DNA from: CAXMST01 sp038206985
Lineage (GTDB): Bacteria > Actinomycetota > Thermoleophilia > Solirubrobacterales > 70-9
Direction of reading: 5' to 3'
Assembly (NCBI GenBank): GCA_038206985.1
Contig: JBBRAH010000007.1
Span: forward strand, 1-64,000
DNA length: 64,000 nt
Every line of letters starts with the position of its first letter. Position 1 is the stretch's first letter. The notes beneath the pieces are model-generated. The model was not told where the DNA came from and searched no databases. It saw only the letters and a list, made by a program, of their open reading frames with translations. Positions 34,968 to 43,741 of this stretch are shown here, piece after piece. The position numbers and the translations under genes are program-made.

Positions 34968-36401
34968 CGCGCCGAACTTGACCTCGGTCTCGGCCAGCTC
35001 GGCCGCCGGATCGGAGTCCGCGACGATTCCGGCACCCGCGTAGAGGTGGGCCCGCCGGTCACGCAGCAGCGCCGAGCGCAGGGCCACGCAGAACTCGCCG
35101 TCCTCGGCCATGTCCATCCAGCCGACCGGGCCCGCGTACCAGCCCCGATCCATGTCTTCGAGCTCGCGGATCATCTCCATGCCTCGCTCACCGCTCGGCT
35201 CGGCTCCGACCGCGGGCGTCGGGTGCAGCTTGCCGGCCAACTCGAGCACCGACAGCGACTCGGTCAGCTGGGCCCGGATCGGCGTCGCCAGATGCTGGAT
35301 GTTCGCCACCTTGATCACGGCCGGCTCCGGCGCCGCCTCCACCCAGACGGAGTGCGGTCGCAGGCGGCGTTCGATCCGCCGCGCCACGATCGCATGCTCG
35401 CTGCGGTCCTTGGCGCTGCGCAGAAGCTGCTCGCCAAGGTGATCGTCCACCGACGGGTCGGCGCTGCGCCGGGCCGAGCCGGCGAGCGCAACGGTGGCGG
35501 CGCGGCCACCCTCCCGGCGAATGAGCAGCTCCGGCGAGGCCCCGATAAAGCTCGCCTCCGGGGTGCCCACGCAGAAGCAGAAGCAGGAGTCGAAGAGCTC
35601 GCGCAGGGCACCGAAGAGCCCAGGCGCCGAGTGCGCGGTGGGTGCATCGACAAGCACCTCGCGTGCCAGAACGAGCTTCTGCGCCCGATCTGCACGGATC
35701 AGCTCCAAGGCACCGGCGACAGCCGACTCGAACGCCGCCGGCGGCCGGGCCCCGGCCACGGTGATCCCACGGGCCGGTGAGGGATCGAGCATGGGCAGCG
35801 CCTCCTCGCGCAGCGATCCCAGCCGCCCCGCAACCCTCTGGATGATCTCCGCCGCGGGGGTGCCGGCCCCGGCCTGGGCACAGAGCGTCAGATGCGTGCG
35901 GCCGTCATGGCGGCTCAGCAGCAGCTCGGGCAGGACGAGCAGCGCCGGCGGCAGTGAGGACCACTGCGGCTCGGTGCCACCCTGCGGATCGAAGGACATG
36001 CCACCGGTCCACAGCGGACCGGCGCCGAGCGGCAACGCGTCGGGCTCGTCGGCGAGGCGCGAGGAGACGAAAGCCGCGCAGTCGGTGACCAGGTCCGGGC
36101 CGCGGTCGGCGCCCCGGGAGATGACCTCGGTGACGGCGCCCAGCGCCCCGAGCGCGAAGCCCCGCCGCGACGGCTCCTCCCAGCAGAACCAGCGATCGGA
36201 GGCCAGCCGTGAGGCGAAGACGGTGGCGACGGGATCGGCGCAGTCGACGGCGCGCGTGACCGAGATCAGGCGTCGCGGGCCGCCCGCGGCGCGCTCGGCG
36301 AGCCGCTCGAGCGAATCGAGAACTTCGTCTGTGGCTGTCGCGGAGGCGAACAGCCCGCGGTCCTCAGCTCTCAGGGCGGGAGCGGGCGATGGCAACCTCA
36401 C
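34944..36401 (-). CDS. menF: Isochorismate synthase
   Basis: It converts chorismate to isochorismate, the entry to menaquinone. The 485-residue protein has an anthranilate synthase component I-like catalytic domain in the second half: FIGASPELLIRREG, ALAGSARR, KDRSEHAIV, HLATPIRA, LHPTPAVGAEP and a final GAGIVADSDPAAE. The TPAVGAEP and GSARR signatures fit isochorismate synthases (MenF/DhbC/EntC). The GTG at 36401 lies 38 nt inside ilvN, so it is probably expressed with ilvBN although it belongs to the men pathway. A siderophore role cannot be excluded but no such genes are near. Confidence 0.9.
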   Translation of the reverse strand: MRLPSPAPALRAEDRGLFASATATDEVLDSLERLAERAAGGPRRLISVTRAVDCADPVATVFASRLASDRWFCWEEPSRRGFALGALGAVTEVISRGADRGPDLVTDCAAFVSSRLADEPDALPLGAGPLWTGGMSFDPQGGTEPQWSSLPPALLVLPELLLSRHDGRTHLTLCAQAGAGTPAAEIIQRVAGRLGSLREEALPMLDPSPARGITVAGARPPAAFESAVAGALELIRADRAQKLVLAREVLVDAPTAHSAPGLFGALRELFDSCFCFCVGTPEASFIGASPELLIRREGGRAATVALAGSARRSADPSVDDHLGEQLLRSAKDRSEHAIVARRIERRLRPHSVWVEAAPEPAVIKVANIQHLATPIRAQLTESLSVLELAGKLHPTPAVGAEPSGERGMEMIRELEDMDRGWYAGPVGWMDMAEDGEFCVALRSALLRDRRAHLYAGAGIVADSDPAAELAETEVKFGALLPLISG

Positions 36402-36915
36402 CGGTGCGGGCCATCTCGATCAGGCCGTGCGGCCGGACCATGCGCTCGAAGGCGTCGATCTTGTCGGCGGTGCCGGTCACCTCGATCGTCATGGTGCGCC
36501 GGGAGACATCCACGATCTGGGCCCTGAAGATCTGGCTGAACTCCATGATCTCCGCCCGGTTCTCGACCGAGGCGTTGACCTTGAACAGGGCCATCTCGCG
36601 GGAGACCGTGGCCTCGGGCTCCATATCGCGGATCTTGATCACGTTGACCAGCTTGTGCAGCTGCTTGGTGACCTGATCGATCGGATGGACGGCCCCGTCC
36701 ACGGTGAGCGTGATCCGCGAGATATCGGGATCGTCGGTGGGTCCGACCGCGAGGGTGTCGATGTTGAAGCCGCGGCGCGAGAAGAGCAGCGCGATCCGGG
36801 CGAGAACGCCAGGGCGGTTCTCGACCATCAGCGACAGCAGGTGCTTGCGACCGGTCAGGCCGCTGGAGGCCTCTAGATCGGAGAGCTTCAGCTCGGGTGT
36901 CTTGGAATCAGCCAT
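36364..36915 (-). CDS. ilvN: Acetolactate synthase, small (regulatory) subunit
   Basis: The 183-residue protein has an N-terminal ACT domain (about 24-98; HLLSLMVENRPGVLARIALLFSRRGFNI is its first helix region) for valine feedback and a C-terminal domain that activates IlvB. AAGGAA lies 5 nt before the ATG, and ilvB ends 27 nt upstream. Its 3' end overlaps the isochorismate synthase gene by 38 nt. Confidence 0.95.
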   Translation of the reverse strand: MADSKTPELKLSDLEASSGLTGRKHLLSLMVENRPGVLARIALLFSRRGFNIDTLAVGPTDDPDISRITLTVDGAVHPIDQVTKQLHKLVNVIKIRDMEPEATVSREMALFKVNASVENRAEIMEFSQIFRAQIVDVSRRTMTIEVTGTADKIDAFERMVRPHGLIEMARTGEVAIARSRPES

Positions 36916-36942
36916 TCGTCTTCCTTGCTCGGGGTCGCTCGC

Positions 36943-38622
36943 TCAGCCGACCATGTCCCGGGCGGCCGCACCGGCCGGGATCATCGGGTAGCAGTTCTCG
37001 TTCTGGGTGACGCGTACGTCGAGCAGCGCCGGGCCGGGTGTCGCGAGCATGTGCTGCATCGCGTCGCCGAGCTGGGTCTTGTCGTCGCAGCGGGCCGCGG
37101 TCCAGCCGAAGGCCTCGGCCAGCTTCACCCAGTCGGGGCTCGGGCCCATCTCGACTGACTTGTAGCGCTCCTCCCAGAACAGCTCCTGCCACTGGCGGAC
37201 CATGCCGAAGTGGCCGTTGTTCATGAGCATCACCTTGACGTCGAGCTCGTGCGCGGCGGCGGTCGCCATCTCCTGGCAGACCATCACGAGGCTGCCGTCG
37301 CCGGCCAGGCAGACGACCGTCTCATCCGGGCAGGCCACCTTGGCCCCGATCGCCGCGGGGAGGCCGAAGCCCATCGTCCCCAGGCCGCCGGAGTTGAGCC
37401 ATTTCCGGGGCTCGGCGAAGTGGTAGTACTGGGCCGCCCACATCTGGTGCTGGCCGACGTCGGAGGTGATGATCGCCGTGCCGCCGGTGACGCGGTAGAT
37501 CTCCTCGACCATGAACTGCGGCTTGATCTCGGAGTCGTCCGAGTCCTCGTAGGTCAGCGGGTACTTCTCGCGCCAGCCCTCGATCTGTCCCCACCAGTCG
37601 TCAAGGCGGCCGGGGTCAGTGTCCAGTGCCCGGTACTCGCCGGTCAGCTTCGGCAGCACGTCGGCGGCGTCGCCAACGATCGGGATGTGCGCGGGAACGT
37701 TCTTGGAGATCTCGGCCGGATCGACATCGACGTGGATGAACTTGGCGCGCGGGGCGAATTCGCTCAGCTTGCCGGTGATCCGGTCGTCGAAGCGGGCGCC
37801 GATGCAGATGATCAAATCGGCCTCGTCCATCGCGTAGTTGGCGGCGCGGGTGCCGTGCATGCCGAGCATCCCGAGCCACTGATCGTCAGGCGCCGGATAA
37901 GCCCCCAGGCCCATCAGGGTCGAGGTGATCGGGAAGCGATCGGAGCGGACCAGATCGCGCAGTTCCTGAGAGGCGTTGGCGTTGATCACGCCACCGCCGG
38001 AGTAGATCACCGGCCGGCGGGCGTTGGCCATCGCCTTGGCAGCGATCCGGACCTGCTTGATGTTGCCCTCGGTGGTCGGCTGGTAACCGGGCAGCTTTGG
38101 CGTGCCCGAGGCGGGCTCGTAGTCGATCTCGGCGCGGGAGAGATCCTGCGGGATATCGATCAGGACCGGCCCGGGGCGCCCGCTGGAGGCGATGTGGAAC
38201 GCCTGGTGGACGTACTCGGGGATCTGCTTGGGATCGGTGACGAGGAAGCTGTGCTTTACCACCGGCATGGTGATCCCGGTCACGTCGGCCTCCTGGAAGC
38301 CGTCGGTGCCGATCAGGTCCGTGCGGACCTGACCGGTGATGAACACGGTCGGGACCGAATCCATGTTGGCGTCGGCGATCGCCGTGACCAGGTTGGTCGC
38401 GCCCGGCCCGGAGGTCGCGAAGGCGACGCCGACCTTGCCGGAGGCCTTGGCGTAGCCCTCGGCAGAGTGGCCCGCGCCCTGCTCATGGCGCGCCTGGATG
38501 TGCTCGAAATCGGCGTCATATAGAGCGTCGTAGAGCGGCAGGCTGGCACCACCGGGGATCCCGAATACGTGCTCGACGCCTTCGGCCTTGAGGGCCTCAC
38601 AAAGGGCATCGGCGGCACGCAT
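36943..38622 (-). CDS. ilvB: Acetolactate synthase, large (catalytic) subunit
   Basis: This ThDP/FAD enzyme makes acetolactate or acetohydroxybutyrate. The 559-residue protein has the catalytic Glu segment RHEQGAGHSAEGYAKASG, FAD-contacting segments in the middle and the ThDP motif GDGSLVM...MNNGHFGMVRQWQ near 430-465. GGAGG 8 nt before the ATG at 38622 decides that start. Two other in-frame ATGs (38649, 38703) would add 9 or 27 residues and lack a ribosome site. Confidence 0.95.
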   Translation of the reverse strand: MRAADALCEALKAEGVEHVFGIPGGASLPLYDALYDADFEHIQARHEQGAGHSAEGYAKASGKVGVAFATSGPGATNLVTAIADANMDSVPTVFITGQVRTDLIGTDGFQEADVTGITMPVVKHSFLVTDPKQIPEYVHQAFHIASSGRPGPVLIDIPQDLSRAEIDYEPASGTPKLPGYQPTTEGNIKQVRIAAKAMANARRPVIYSGGGVINANASQELRDLVRSDRFPITSTLMGLGAYPAPDDQWLGMLGMHGTRAANYAMDEADLIICIGARFDDRITGKLSEFAPRAKFIHVDVDPAEISKNVPAHIPIVGDAADVLPKLTGEYRALDTDPGRLDDWWGQIEGWREKYPLTYEDSDDSEIKPQFMVEEIYRVTGGTAIITSDVGQHQMWAAQYYHFAEPRKWLNSGGLGTMGFGLPAAIGAKVACPDETVVCLAGDGSLVMVCQEMATAAAHELDVKVMLMNNGHFGMVRQWQELFWEERYKSVEMGPSPDWVKLAEAFGWTAARCDDKTQLGDAMQHMLATPGPALLDVRVTQNENCYPMIPAGAAARDMVG

Positions 38623-38725
38623 CAGATCAACCTCCAGTGGTTCTTTCATTCGGCGGGAGAGGAGTCCCGGGGACAACAGTGCCGCGGAGTTGCCCCAGCG
38701 CATGGGGATCCCGCGGCTGCAAGCG

Positions 38726-38734
38726 AGTGTACCA
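38726..38734 (-). promoter_or_regulatory. Extended -10 upstream of ilvB
   Basis: TGGTACACT fits an extended -10 (TGn plus TACACT). The start would be near 38719, giving a leader of about 95 nt. Unlike leuA, no separate leader peptide with a stop codon is seen: the ATG in this leader at 38703 is in frame with ilvB. Confidence 0.4.
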
Positions 38735-38812
38735 GCCGTTTTTGCCCACCCTGCGGAGCAATCGGGCCCGCGCCGGAGGCGGTGGCTCCCTTGCAGCCCG
38801 CGACCGGGGCGC

Positions 38813-39097
38813 TCAGCGGAAGTCGCTGCCCTGGCGGACCTCGCCGACCGGCGGCAGATAGAGGTCCTCGCCGCAGCGATTGCAGACCTGCACATAGAGC
38901 TTGTGGGTGGCGTTGCAGCGCGGGCAGCGACGCTCAGGCTCAGCCTGCTCGCGGCGGTACAGGAGCGCCGCGGCAACTCCAAGGACGGGCACGAAGAAGC
39001 CGACCAGGAGCCAGATGAAGAAGCTCGAGCCCTTGCGCCGCCCGATCACCCCGGCCATGAGCCCGGAGACGATCATGACCATCAGGATCGGGCCCAT
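38813..39097 (-). CDS. Small membrane protein with C-terminal zinc ribbon
   Basis: The 94-residue protein has two hydrophobic segments (about 1-18 and 26-46), then a four-cysteine zinc-ribbon-like module CPRC...CNRC at about 58-75. The topology suggests an anchored cytoplasmic ribbon. Function unknown. Its ATG is 3 nt beyond the ndh stop, so it is probably translated with ndh, which hints at a respiratory or membrane link, though this is inference. Confidence 0.75.
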   Translation of the reverse strand: MGPILMVMIVSGLMAGVIGRRKGSSFFIWLLVGFFVPVLGVAAALLYRREQAEPERRCPRCNATHKLYVQVCNRCGEDLYLPPVGEVRQGSDFR

Positions 39098-39100
39098 AGC

Positions 39101-40426
39101 TCAGGTGATCTCGTCGAGGGGGCGGTGGGTGCCGCCGCGCTCGTAGACCTCAGCCCGCAACGGATGCGGGTGCCCGATCGAGCCGACCTCCGCGGTGTCG
39201 CGCCCGAAGGGCAGGCCGACCGTCCAGTCGCCGATCGCGCGCAGCTTGCGCACGGCGCCCGGCATCTGACTCAGGTGGTAGGTCCGCGCCGCCCACCAGG
39301 CCGGGAAGCCGGACAGCTTGAACCCGGCGGGACCGCTCGCGACGGCCTTGAACTTGCCGAGGTTGACGAAGAATCCACGGCTGTGGTACTCGAAGCTCTC
39401 GGGCTTGCCGACGCCGAGATCGGCGGCCATGTTGCGCGCGGCAACCCGCGCCTGGCGGATCGCGTGCTGGGCGGTCGGCGGGCAGATGCCGCCGTCAGGA
39501 TTCGGCACGGCTGCCGCATCGCCGGCGGCGAAGACGCTGCGCAGGCCCGCGACCCGGAGCTCGTCATCGACCGGAACGCGGCCGCGCTCGTCGAGCTCGA
39601 CGCTCATCGAGCGCAGGCTGGGATGAGCCGCCACCCCGGCGGTCCAGACGACGGTACGGGCGGGGATGCGCTCCCCGGTGGAGATCTTGATGTGATCGGC
39701 CGCGACCGACTCGAGCTGTGTGCCGAGCCGGATCTCTATTCCCCTGCCTCGCAGCTCGCCGACGGCGTAGTCGGCGAGATCCTGGGGAATCTCGGGTAGC
39801 ACACGATCGGCGGCCTCGATCAGGATCCAGCGCATGCCGGAGAGCCGGGCGCGGGGATAGCGCTGGATCGCATCGGCGGCGAAGTCCTGCAGCTCGGCGA
39901 GCGCCTCGAGGCCGGAGTAACCACCGCCGACGAATACGTAAGTGAGCATCTCCTCGCGGCGGGCCGGGTCCTCGGTGGCGTTGGCTGATTCCAGGGTCTC
40001 AATCAGGTGATTGCGCAGCCAGATCGCGTCGGCCAGGCTCTTGAAGCCGATCGCATGCTTGTCGAGGCCCTCGATCGGCAGCGAGCGGCTGACCGATCCG
40101 GCCGCGAGCAGCAGCGTGTCGTAGCGCAGCTGCTCGACCTCGCCCTCGTGCGTGGTGAGCGTCACCGAGCGGGCCTCGGGGTCGTGGCCCGAGATCGCGC
40201 CGAGGCGGAGGTAGGTGCGCTTGAGGATGTCGCGCAGCGGTGTGACCACGTGGCGCGGCTCGAGCGTGCCGGCCGCCGCCTCGGGCAGCAGTGGCGTGTA
40301 GAGCAGGAAGTTGACGTCGTTGACGAGGATCAGCCGCGCCGACTGCTTGGGCAGCAGCTTCTCCAGCTCGCGCGCCGCGCTGACGCCCGCGAACCCACCT
40401 CCTGCGATGACGACGTTGTGAGCCAC
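39101..40426 (-). CDS. ndh: Type II NADH:quinone dehydrogenase
   Basis: This membrane-peripheral flavoprotein oxidises NADH and reduces quinone without pumping protons. The 441-residue product has the FAD motif GGGFAG (9-14), a second Rossmann motif FVGGGYSG (around 165) for NADH, AGDAAAVP in the FAD-binding C-terminal part and AQHAIRQ, the quinone-site signature. The C-terminal amphipathic region (FPAWWAARTYHL) likely binds the membrane. The GTG lies 6 nt after TAGACT; a perfect palindrome covers the -35 region. Menaquinone genes in the window supply its probable acceptor. Confidence 0.93.
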   Translation of the reverse strand: MAHNVVIAGGGFAGVSAARELEKLLPKQSARLILVNDVNFLLYTPLLPEAAAGTLEPRHVVTPLRDILKRTYLRLGAISGHDPEARSVTLTTHEGEVEQLRYDTLLLAAGSVSRSLPIEGLDKHAIGFKSLADAIWLRNHLIETLESANATEDPARREEMLTYVFVGGGYSGLEALAELQDFAADAIQRYPRARLSGMRWILIEAADRVLPEIPQDLADYAVGELRGRGIEIRLGTQLESVAADHIKISTGERIPARTVVWTAGVAAHPSLRSMSVELDERGRVPVDDELRVAGLRSVFAAGDAAAVPNPDGGICPPTAQHAIRQARVAARNMAADLGVGKPESFEYHSRGFFVNLGKFKAVASGPAGFKLSGFPAWWAARTYHLSQMPGAVRKLRAIGDWTVGLPFGRDTAEVGSIGHPHPLRAEVYERGGTHRPLDEIT

Positions 40427-40432
40427 CCCGTC

Positions 40433-40438
40433 AGTCTA
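40433..40438 (-). promoter_or_regulatory. -10 hexamer of ndh, leaderless type
   Basis: TAGACT ends 6 nt before the GTG start codon, so transcription probably begins at the start codon itself. Confidence 0.5.
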
Positions 40439-40445
40439 CCCGACC

Positions 40446-40464
40446 TTGTAACAGATTGTTACAA
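40446..40464. promoter_or_regulatory. Palindromic operator candidate upstream of ndh
   Basis: TTGTAACA-GAT-TGTTACAA is a perfect 8-bp inverted repeat with a 3-nt centre, lying where the -35 of ndh should be (20 to 38 nt before the start codon). It is AT-rich against a 70% GC background. It does not match the Rex half-site TTGTGAA, though that redox regulator often controls ndh. A repressor binding here would block the promoter. Confidence 0.6.
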
Positions 40465-40490
40465 AGCGGCTTCTCGCACAAGCGCGCGAG

Positions 40491-41933
40491 TCAGCCCCCG
40501 AGCTTCTCGCGCAGCAGGCGGGTCACTTCGCCACCGTCGGCGCGGCCCTGCGTCTCGCGCATCACGGCGCCGACCAGGGCGCCGATCGCCTTCATCTCCC
40601 CCGCTCTGACCTTGTCGGCAGCCTCCGGCTCGGCGGCGATCGCGGCGTCCACGGCGGCCTCGAGGGCGCCGTCGCCACCGGCGAGGGCGCCGAGACCCTC
40701 GGCCTCGACGATCGCGGCGGGATCGCCCCCCTCACTGACCAGCCGGGCGAGGATCTCGCGGCCGACCTTGCGGTTGATCGTCTTCTCCTCGACGAGGTCG
40801 GCGAGCGAGGCTACGGCCGCAACGCTCGCCTCGGTCCGAGCGGGATGCTCGAAATCCGATTCCCGCGAGTAGCGGACCAGCTCGCCCGTCACCCAGTTGG
40901 CCACGGCCTTCGCATCGGCCTGCTCGGCCTGCTCGGCCGCCTGCTCGAAGAACTCGCCCAGCTCGGTGTCGAAGGCGAGCTGCGCAGCCGCGTCCGGGTT
41001 GAGGCCGACCTCGGACTCATAGCGATCGCGCTTGGCGGCCGGCAACTCGGGCAGCCCTGCCCGCGTCGCCTCGATCCGCTCGGGGCCGACGACCAGCGGC
41101 ACCAGATCCGGCTCGGGGAAGTAGCGGTAGTCGTGGGCGAACTCCTTCGAGCGCAGCAGCGTCAGTGACCCGGAGGCAGGGTCGAAGTGCATCGTCGCCT
41201 GATCGACCTCTCCCCCGCTCTCGACGATCCCGCGCTGGCGCTCGATCTCGGCCTCGATGCCGCGCTCGATGAAACGGAAGCTGTTCATGTTCTTCAGCTC
41301 CGTCTTGGTGCCTAGGGTCTCGGTGCCGGCCGGGCGGATCGAGATGTTGGCGTCGCAGCGCAGGCTGCCCTCCTCCATGTTCACGTCGGAGACGCCGAGC
41401 TGGCGGATCGTCGTGCGCAGCAGCGTGAGCCACTCGCGCGCCGTTGCCGCGTCCCGGATGTCGGGCTCAGTGACGATCTCGACCAGAGGCGTGCCGCCGC
41501 GGTTGTAGTCAACCAGCGAGGCACCCGAGCCGTGGATCCGCCCCGAGCCACCCGTGTGGGTCAGCTTCGCGGCGTCCTCCTCGAGGTGGACACGGTGAAT
41601 GCGGACCTCTCCGAGGCTGCCGGCTGAGCCCAGCGGAATGTCGAACTGGCTGATCTGGTACCCCTTCGGGAGGTCGGGGTAGAAGTAGTTCTTGCGGTGG
41701 AAGATCGAGTGCGGAGCCACCTCGCAGCCCAGCGCCAGGGCGACCTGAATGCCGAACTCGACGGCCTGTTCGTTGGTCACGGGCAGCGTGCCGGGATGAC
41801 CGAGGCAGACGGGGCAGGTGTGTGTGTTGGGCTCGGCGCCGAACTCGAGCTCGCAGCCGCAGAACATCTTGGTCCGCGTCTGCAACTGGACGTGGATTTC
41901 GAGGCCGATAACCGGCTCGTAGGCGGAGGCCAT
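40491..41933 (-). CDS. gatB: Aspartyl/glutamyl-tRNA(Asn/Gln) amidotransferase subunit B
   Basis: This subunit of GatCAB phosphorylates misacylated tRNA before amidation. The 480-residue protein has GLEIHVQL at the start, zinc cysteines CGC and CPVCLG, and DLPKGYQISQ, HLEEDAAKL and DYNRGGTPLVEIV; the C-terminal YqeY-like tail binds tRNA. Its ATG overlaps the gatA stop by one base (TGATG). Confidence 0.96.
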   Translation of the reverse strand: MASAYEPVIGLEIHVQLQTRTKMFCGCELEFGAEPNTHTCPVCLGHPGTLPVTNEQAVEFGIQVALALGCEVAPHSIFHRKNYFYPDLPKGYQISQFDIPLGSAGSLGEVRIHRVHLEEDAAKLTHTGGSGRIHGSGASLVDYNRGGTPLVEIVTEPDIRDAATAREWLTLLRTTIRQLGVSDVNMEEGSLRCDANISIRPAGTETLGTKTELKNMNSFRFIERGIEAEIERQRGIVESGGEVDQATMHFDPASGSLTLLRSKEFAHDYRYFPEPDLVPLVVGPERIEATRAGLPELPAAKRDRYESEVGLNPDAAAQLAFDTELGEFFEQAAEQAEQADAKAVANWVTGELVRYSRESDFEHPARTEASVAAVASLADLVEEKTINRKVGREILARLVSEGGDPAAIVEAEGLGALAGGDGALEAAVDAAIAAEPEAADKVRAGEMKAIGALVGAVMRETQGRADGGEVTRLLREKLGG

Positions 41934-43384
41934 CAGGATCCCGCCCCCAGCGCCGGCGCGCGGTCGAAGGTGAGCGCCTCCTCCAGTGCCTGGGCAGCCG
42001 CGAGCAGGCGCGTCTCCGAGTAGGCCGGGCCGCAGATCTGCAGGCCGACCGGCAGCTCGGGCCCGCCACCCGCTGGAGCCGCCATGCCCGACGGGATCGA
42101 GATCGCCGGAATCCCGGCCAGCGACATCGGCACGGTGCAGTAGTCGGACATGTACATCGCGAGCGGGTCGGCGGCGCGGGCGCCGAGTTCGAAGGCGACC
42201 GTCGGCGAGGTCGGCGTCAGCAGCAGGTCGAAGTCGGCGAAGGCACGGTCGAAGTCACGCGCGATCAGCGTTCGGACCTTCTGCGCCTGACCGTAATAGG
42301 CGTCGTAGTAGCCGGAGGAGAGCGCGTAGGTGCCAAGCATGATGCGCCGCTTGACCTCGGCGCCAAACCCGGCGGCCCGGGTCTGCTCGTACATCTCGGT
42401 CAGATCGGCGGGCTCGGGAGAGCGCGTGCCGAAGCGGACACCGTCGTAGCGGGCGAGGTTGGCGGATGCCTCGGCGGGCGCCAGCACGTAGTAGGCGGAG
42501 ATCCCATGCGCCGCATGCGGCAACTCCGTCTCGGCGACCTCGGCTCCGAGCTCCTCACAGAGGGCGATGTTGCGCTCAAAGACATCGCGGACGCCCGCCT
42601 CCATGCCCTCGACCTCGCCGGCCAGCTCCTTCGGGATTCCGAGCCGCAGACCCTCGAGCGAGGCCCCGGGCTCGGGCACTTCGACCCCCGCCTCGATCCC
42701 GGTGCAGGTCGAGTCCCGCGGGTCGGGGCCCTGCATCACGGCGAGCAACTGTGCGGCGTCGCGCACCGAGGTGGTCAGCGGTCCGCACTGATCCAGCGAG
42801 GAGGCGAAGGCGATCATCCCGTAGCGGGAGATCGAGCCATAGGTTGGCTTCAGTCCAACGATCCCGCAGAGCGCCGCGGGCTGGCGGATCGAGCCACCAG
42901 TGTCCGTGCCGATCGCCCAGGGAGCCAGACCACCGGCCACAGCCGCGGCAGAGCCGCCGGAGGAGCCGCCCGGCACCCGGGAGCGATCCCAGGGGTTGAG
43001 CGCCGGCCCGTAGCCGGAGTTCTCGTTCGAGGAACCCATCGCGAACTCGTCCATGTTCGTCTTGCCGAGCGGCACGGCTCCCGCCTGCTGGAGCCGCTCG
43101 ACCGCGGTGGCGGTATAGGGCGGCCGGTAGCCCTCGAGGATTCGGGAGGCGGCAGTGGTCGGGACGCCCTCCATGCAGAAGATGTCCTTGATCGCGACCG
43201 GCATTCCGGCGAGCGGACCGTCCGGGGGCGCGGCCGGCTCGTCATCGATCGGGCAGAGGTAGGCGTTGAGCTGATCGCCTTCGGCCGCGGCGCGGTAGGT
43301 GTCGAGGTACTCGCCGGAGTCCAGATCGCCCGCGGAGATCGCCGCGGCGGCTTCGTGCGCGCTGAGTTCGACCATCCCGCTCAT
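41933..43384 (-). CDS. gatA: Aspartyl/glutamyl-tRNA(Asn/Gln) amidotransferase subunit A
   Basis: This amidase-signature subunit releases ammonia from glutamine. The 483-residue protein shows the Ser-cisSer-Lys triad: Lys in PVAIKDIF, Ser in GGSSGGSAAAVA and Ser in GTDTGGSIRQPAA. The ATG overlaps the gatC stop by 4 nt (ATGA). The presence of GatCAB means at least one of Asn-tRNA or Gln-tRNA is made indirectly. Confidence 0.96.
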   Translation of the reverse strand: MSGMVELSAHEAAAAISAGDLDSGEYLDTYRAAAEGDQLNAYLCPIDDEPAAPPDGPLAGMPVAIKDIFCMEGVPTTAASRILEGYRPPYTATAVERLQQAGAVPLGKTNMDEFAMGSSNENSGYGPALNPWDRSRVPGGSSGGSAAAVAGGLAPWAIGTDTGGSIRQPAALCGIVGLKPTYGSISRYGMIAFASSLDQCGPLTTSVRDAAQLLAVMQGPDPRDSTCTGIEAGVEVPEPGASLEGLRLGIPKELAGEVEGMEAGVRDVFERNIALCEELGAEVAETELPHAAHGISAYYVLAPAEASANLARYDGVRFGTRSPEPADLTEMYEQTRAAGFGAEVKRRIMLGTYALSSGYYDAYYGQAQKVRTLIARDFDRAFADFDLLLTPTSPTVAFELGARAADPLAMYMSDYCTVPMSLAGIPAISIPSGMAAPAGGGPELPVGLQICGPAYSETRLLAAAQALEEALTFDRAPALGAGS

Positions 43385-43665
43385 GCCTGCGGGGAGGGAA
43401 CCCGGAACGACTCCCCGTCGGTGTCGGGGGCGTTGGCCAGGGCCGCCTCGCGGCTCAGGCTCTCGGTCACCTCATCGCTGCGAAGCACGTTCTCGAGCTT
43501 CACCACGTGCGAGGTCGGCTCGACCTCGTCCAACTCGAGCCCGGCGATCTTGTCCACGTGAGAGAGGATCCCAGAAAGCTCGCTGGCCATCCGCTCCACC
43601 TCGTCGTCGGCGAGGTGTAGCCGGGCAAGCCGGGCGACGTGGAGGACCTGTTCGCGATCGATCAT
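43381..43665 (-). CDS. gatC: Aspartyl/glutamyl-tRNA(Asn/Gln) amidotransferase subunit C
   Basis: The 94-residue belt protein of GatCAB has the family opening VLHVARLARLHLADDEVE and the PTSHV segment. I chose the ATG at 43665; upstream codons in frame belong to the terminator hairpin. It begins the gatC-gatA-gatB operon, and a weak -10 (AAGAAT) lies 9 nt upstream. Confidence 0.93.
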   Translation of the reverse strand: MIDREQVLHVARLARLHLADDEVERMASELSGILSHVDKIAGLELDEVEPTSHVVKLENVLRSDEVTESLSREAALANAPDTDGESFRVPSPQA

Positions 43666-43688
43666 GCGGGCGCCATTCTTACTGGAGA

Positions 43689-43722
43689 CGAGTGACGGCC
43701 GCCCGGAGGCGGCCGTCACTCG
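43689..43722. terminator. 15-bp perfect hairpin between the 163-residue membrane-protein gene and gatC
   Basis: CGAGTGACGGCCGCC pairs with GGCGGCCGTCACTCG around a CGGA loop. It ends 20 nt after the upstream stop and 24 nt before the gatC start. Downstream on the minus strand there is no U tract, as with the hairpin at 11971. Confidence 0.6.
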
Positions 43723-43741
43723 AGACTTTCTGCTGCGCGGC

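Noticed and set aside
38623..38703. ilv leader peptide before ilvB
   Set aside because: The Leu-containing frame starting at 38703 has no stop codon and reads in frame into ilvB, so it is at most an N-terminal extension.
40446..40464. Rex operator before ndh
   Set aside because: Rex half-sites are TTGTGAA-type; this palindrome has TTGTAACA and a different centre, so I report it only as an unassigned operator.
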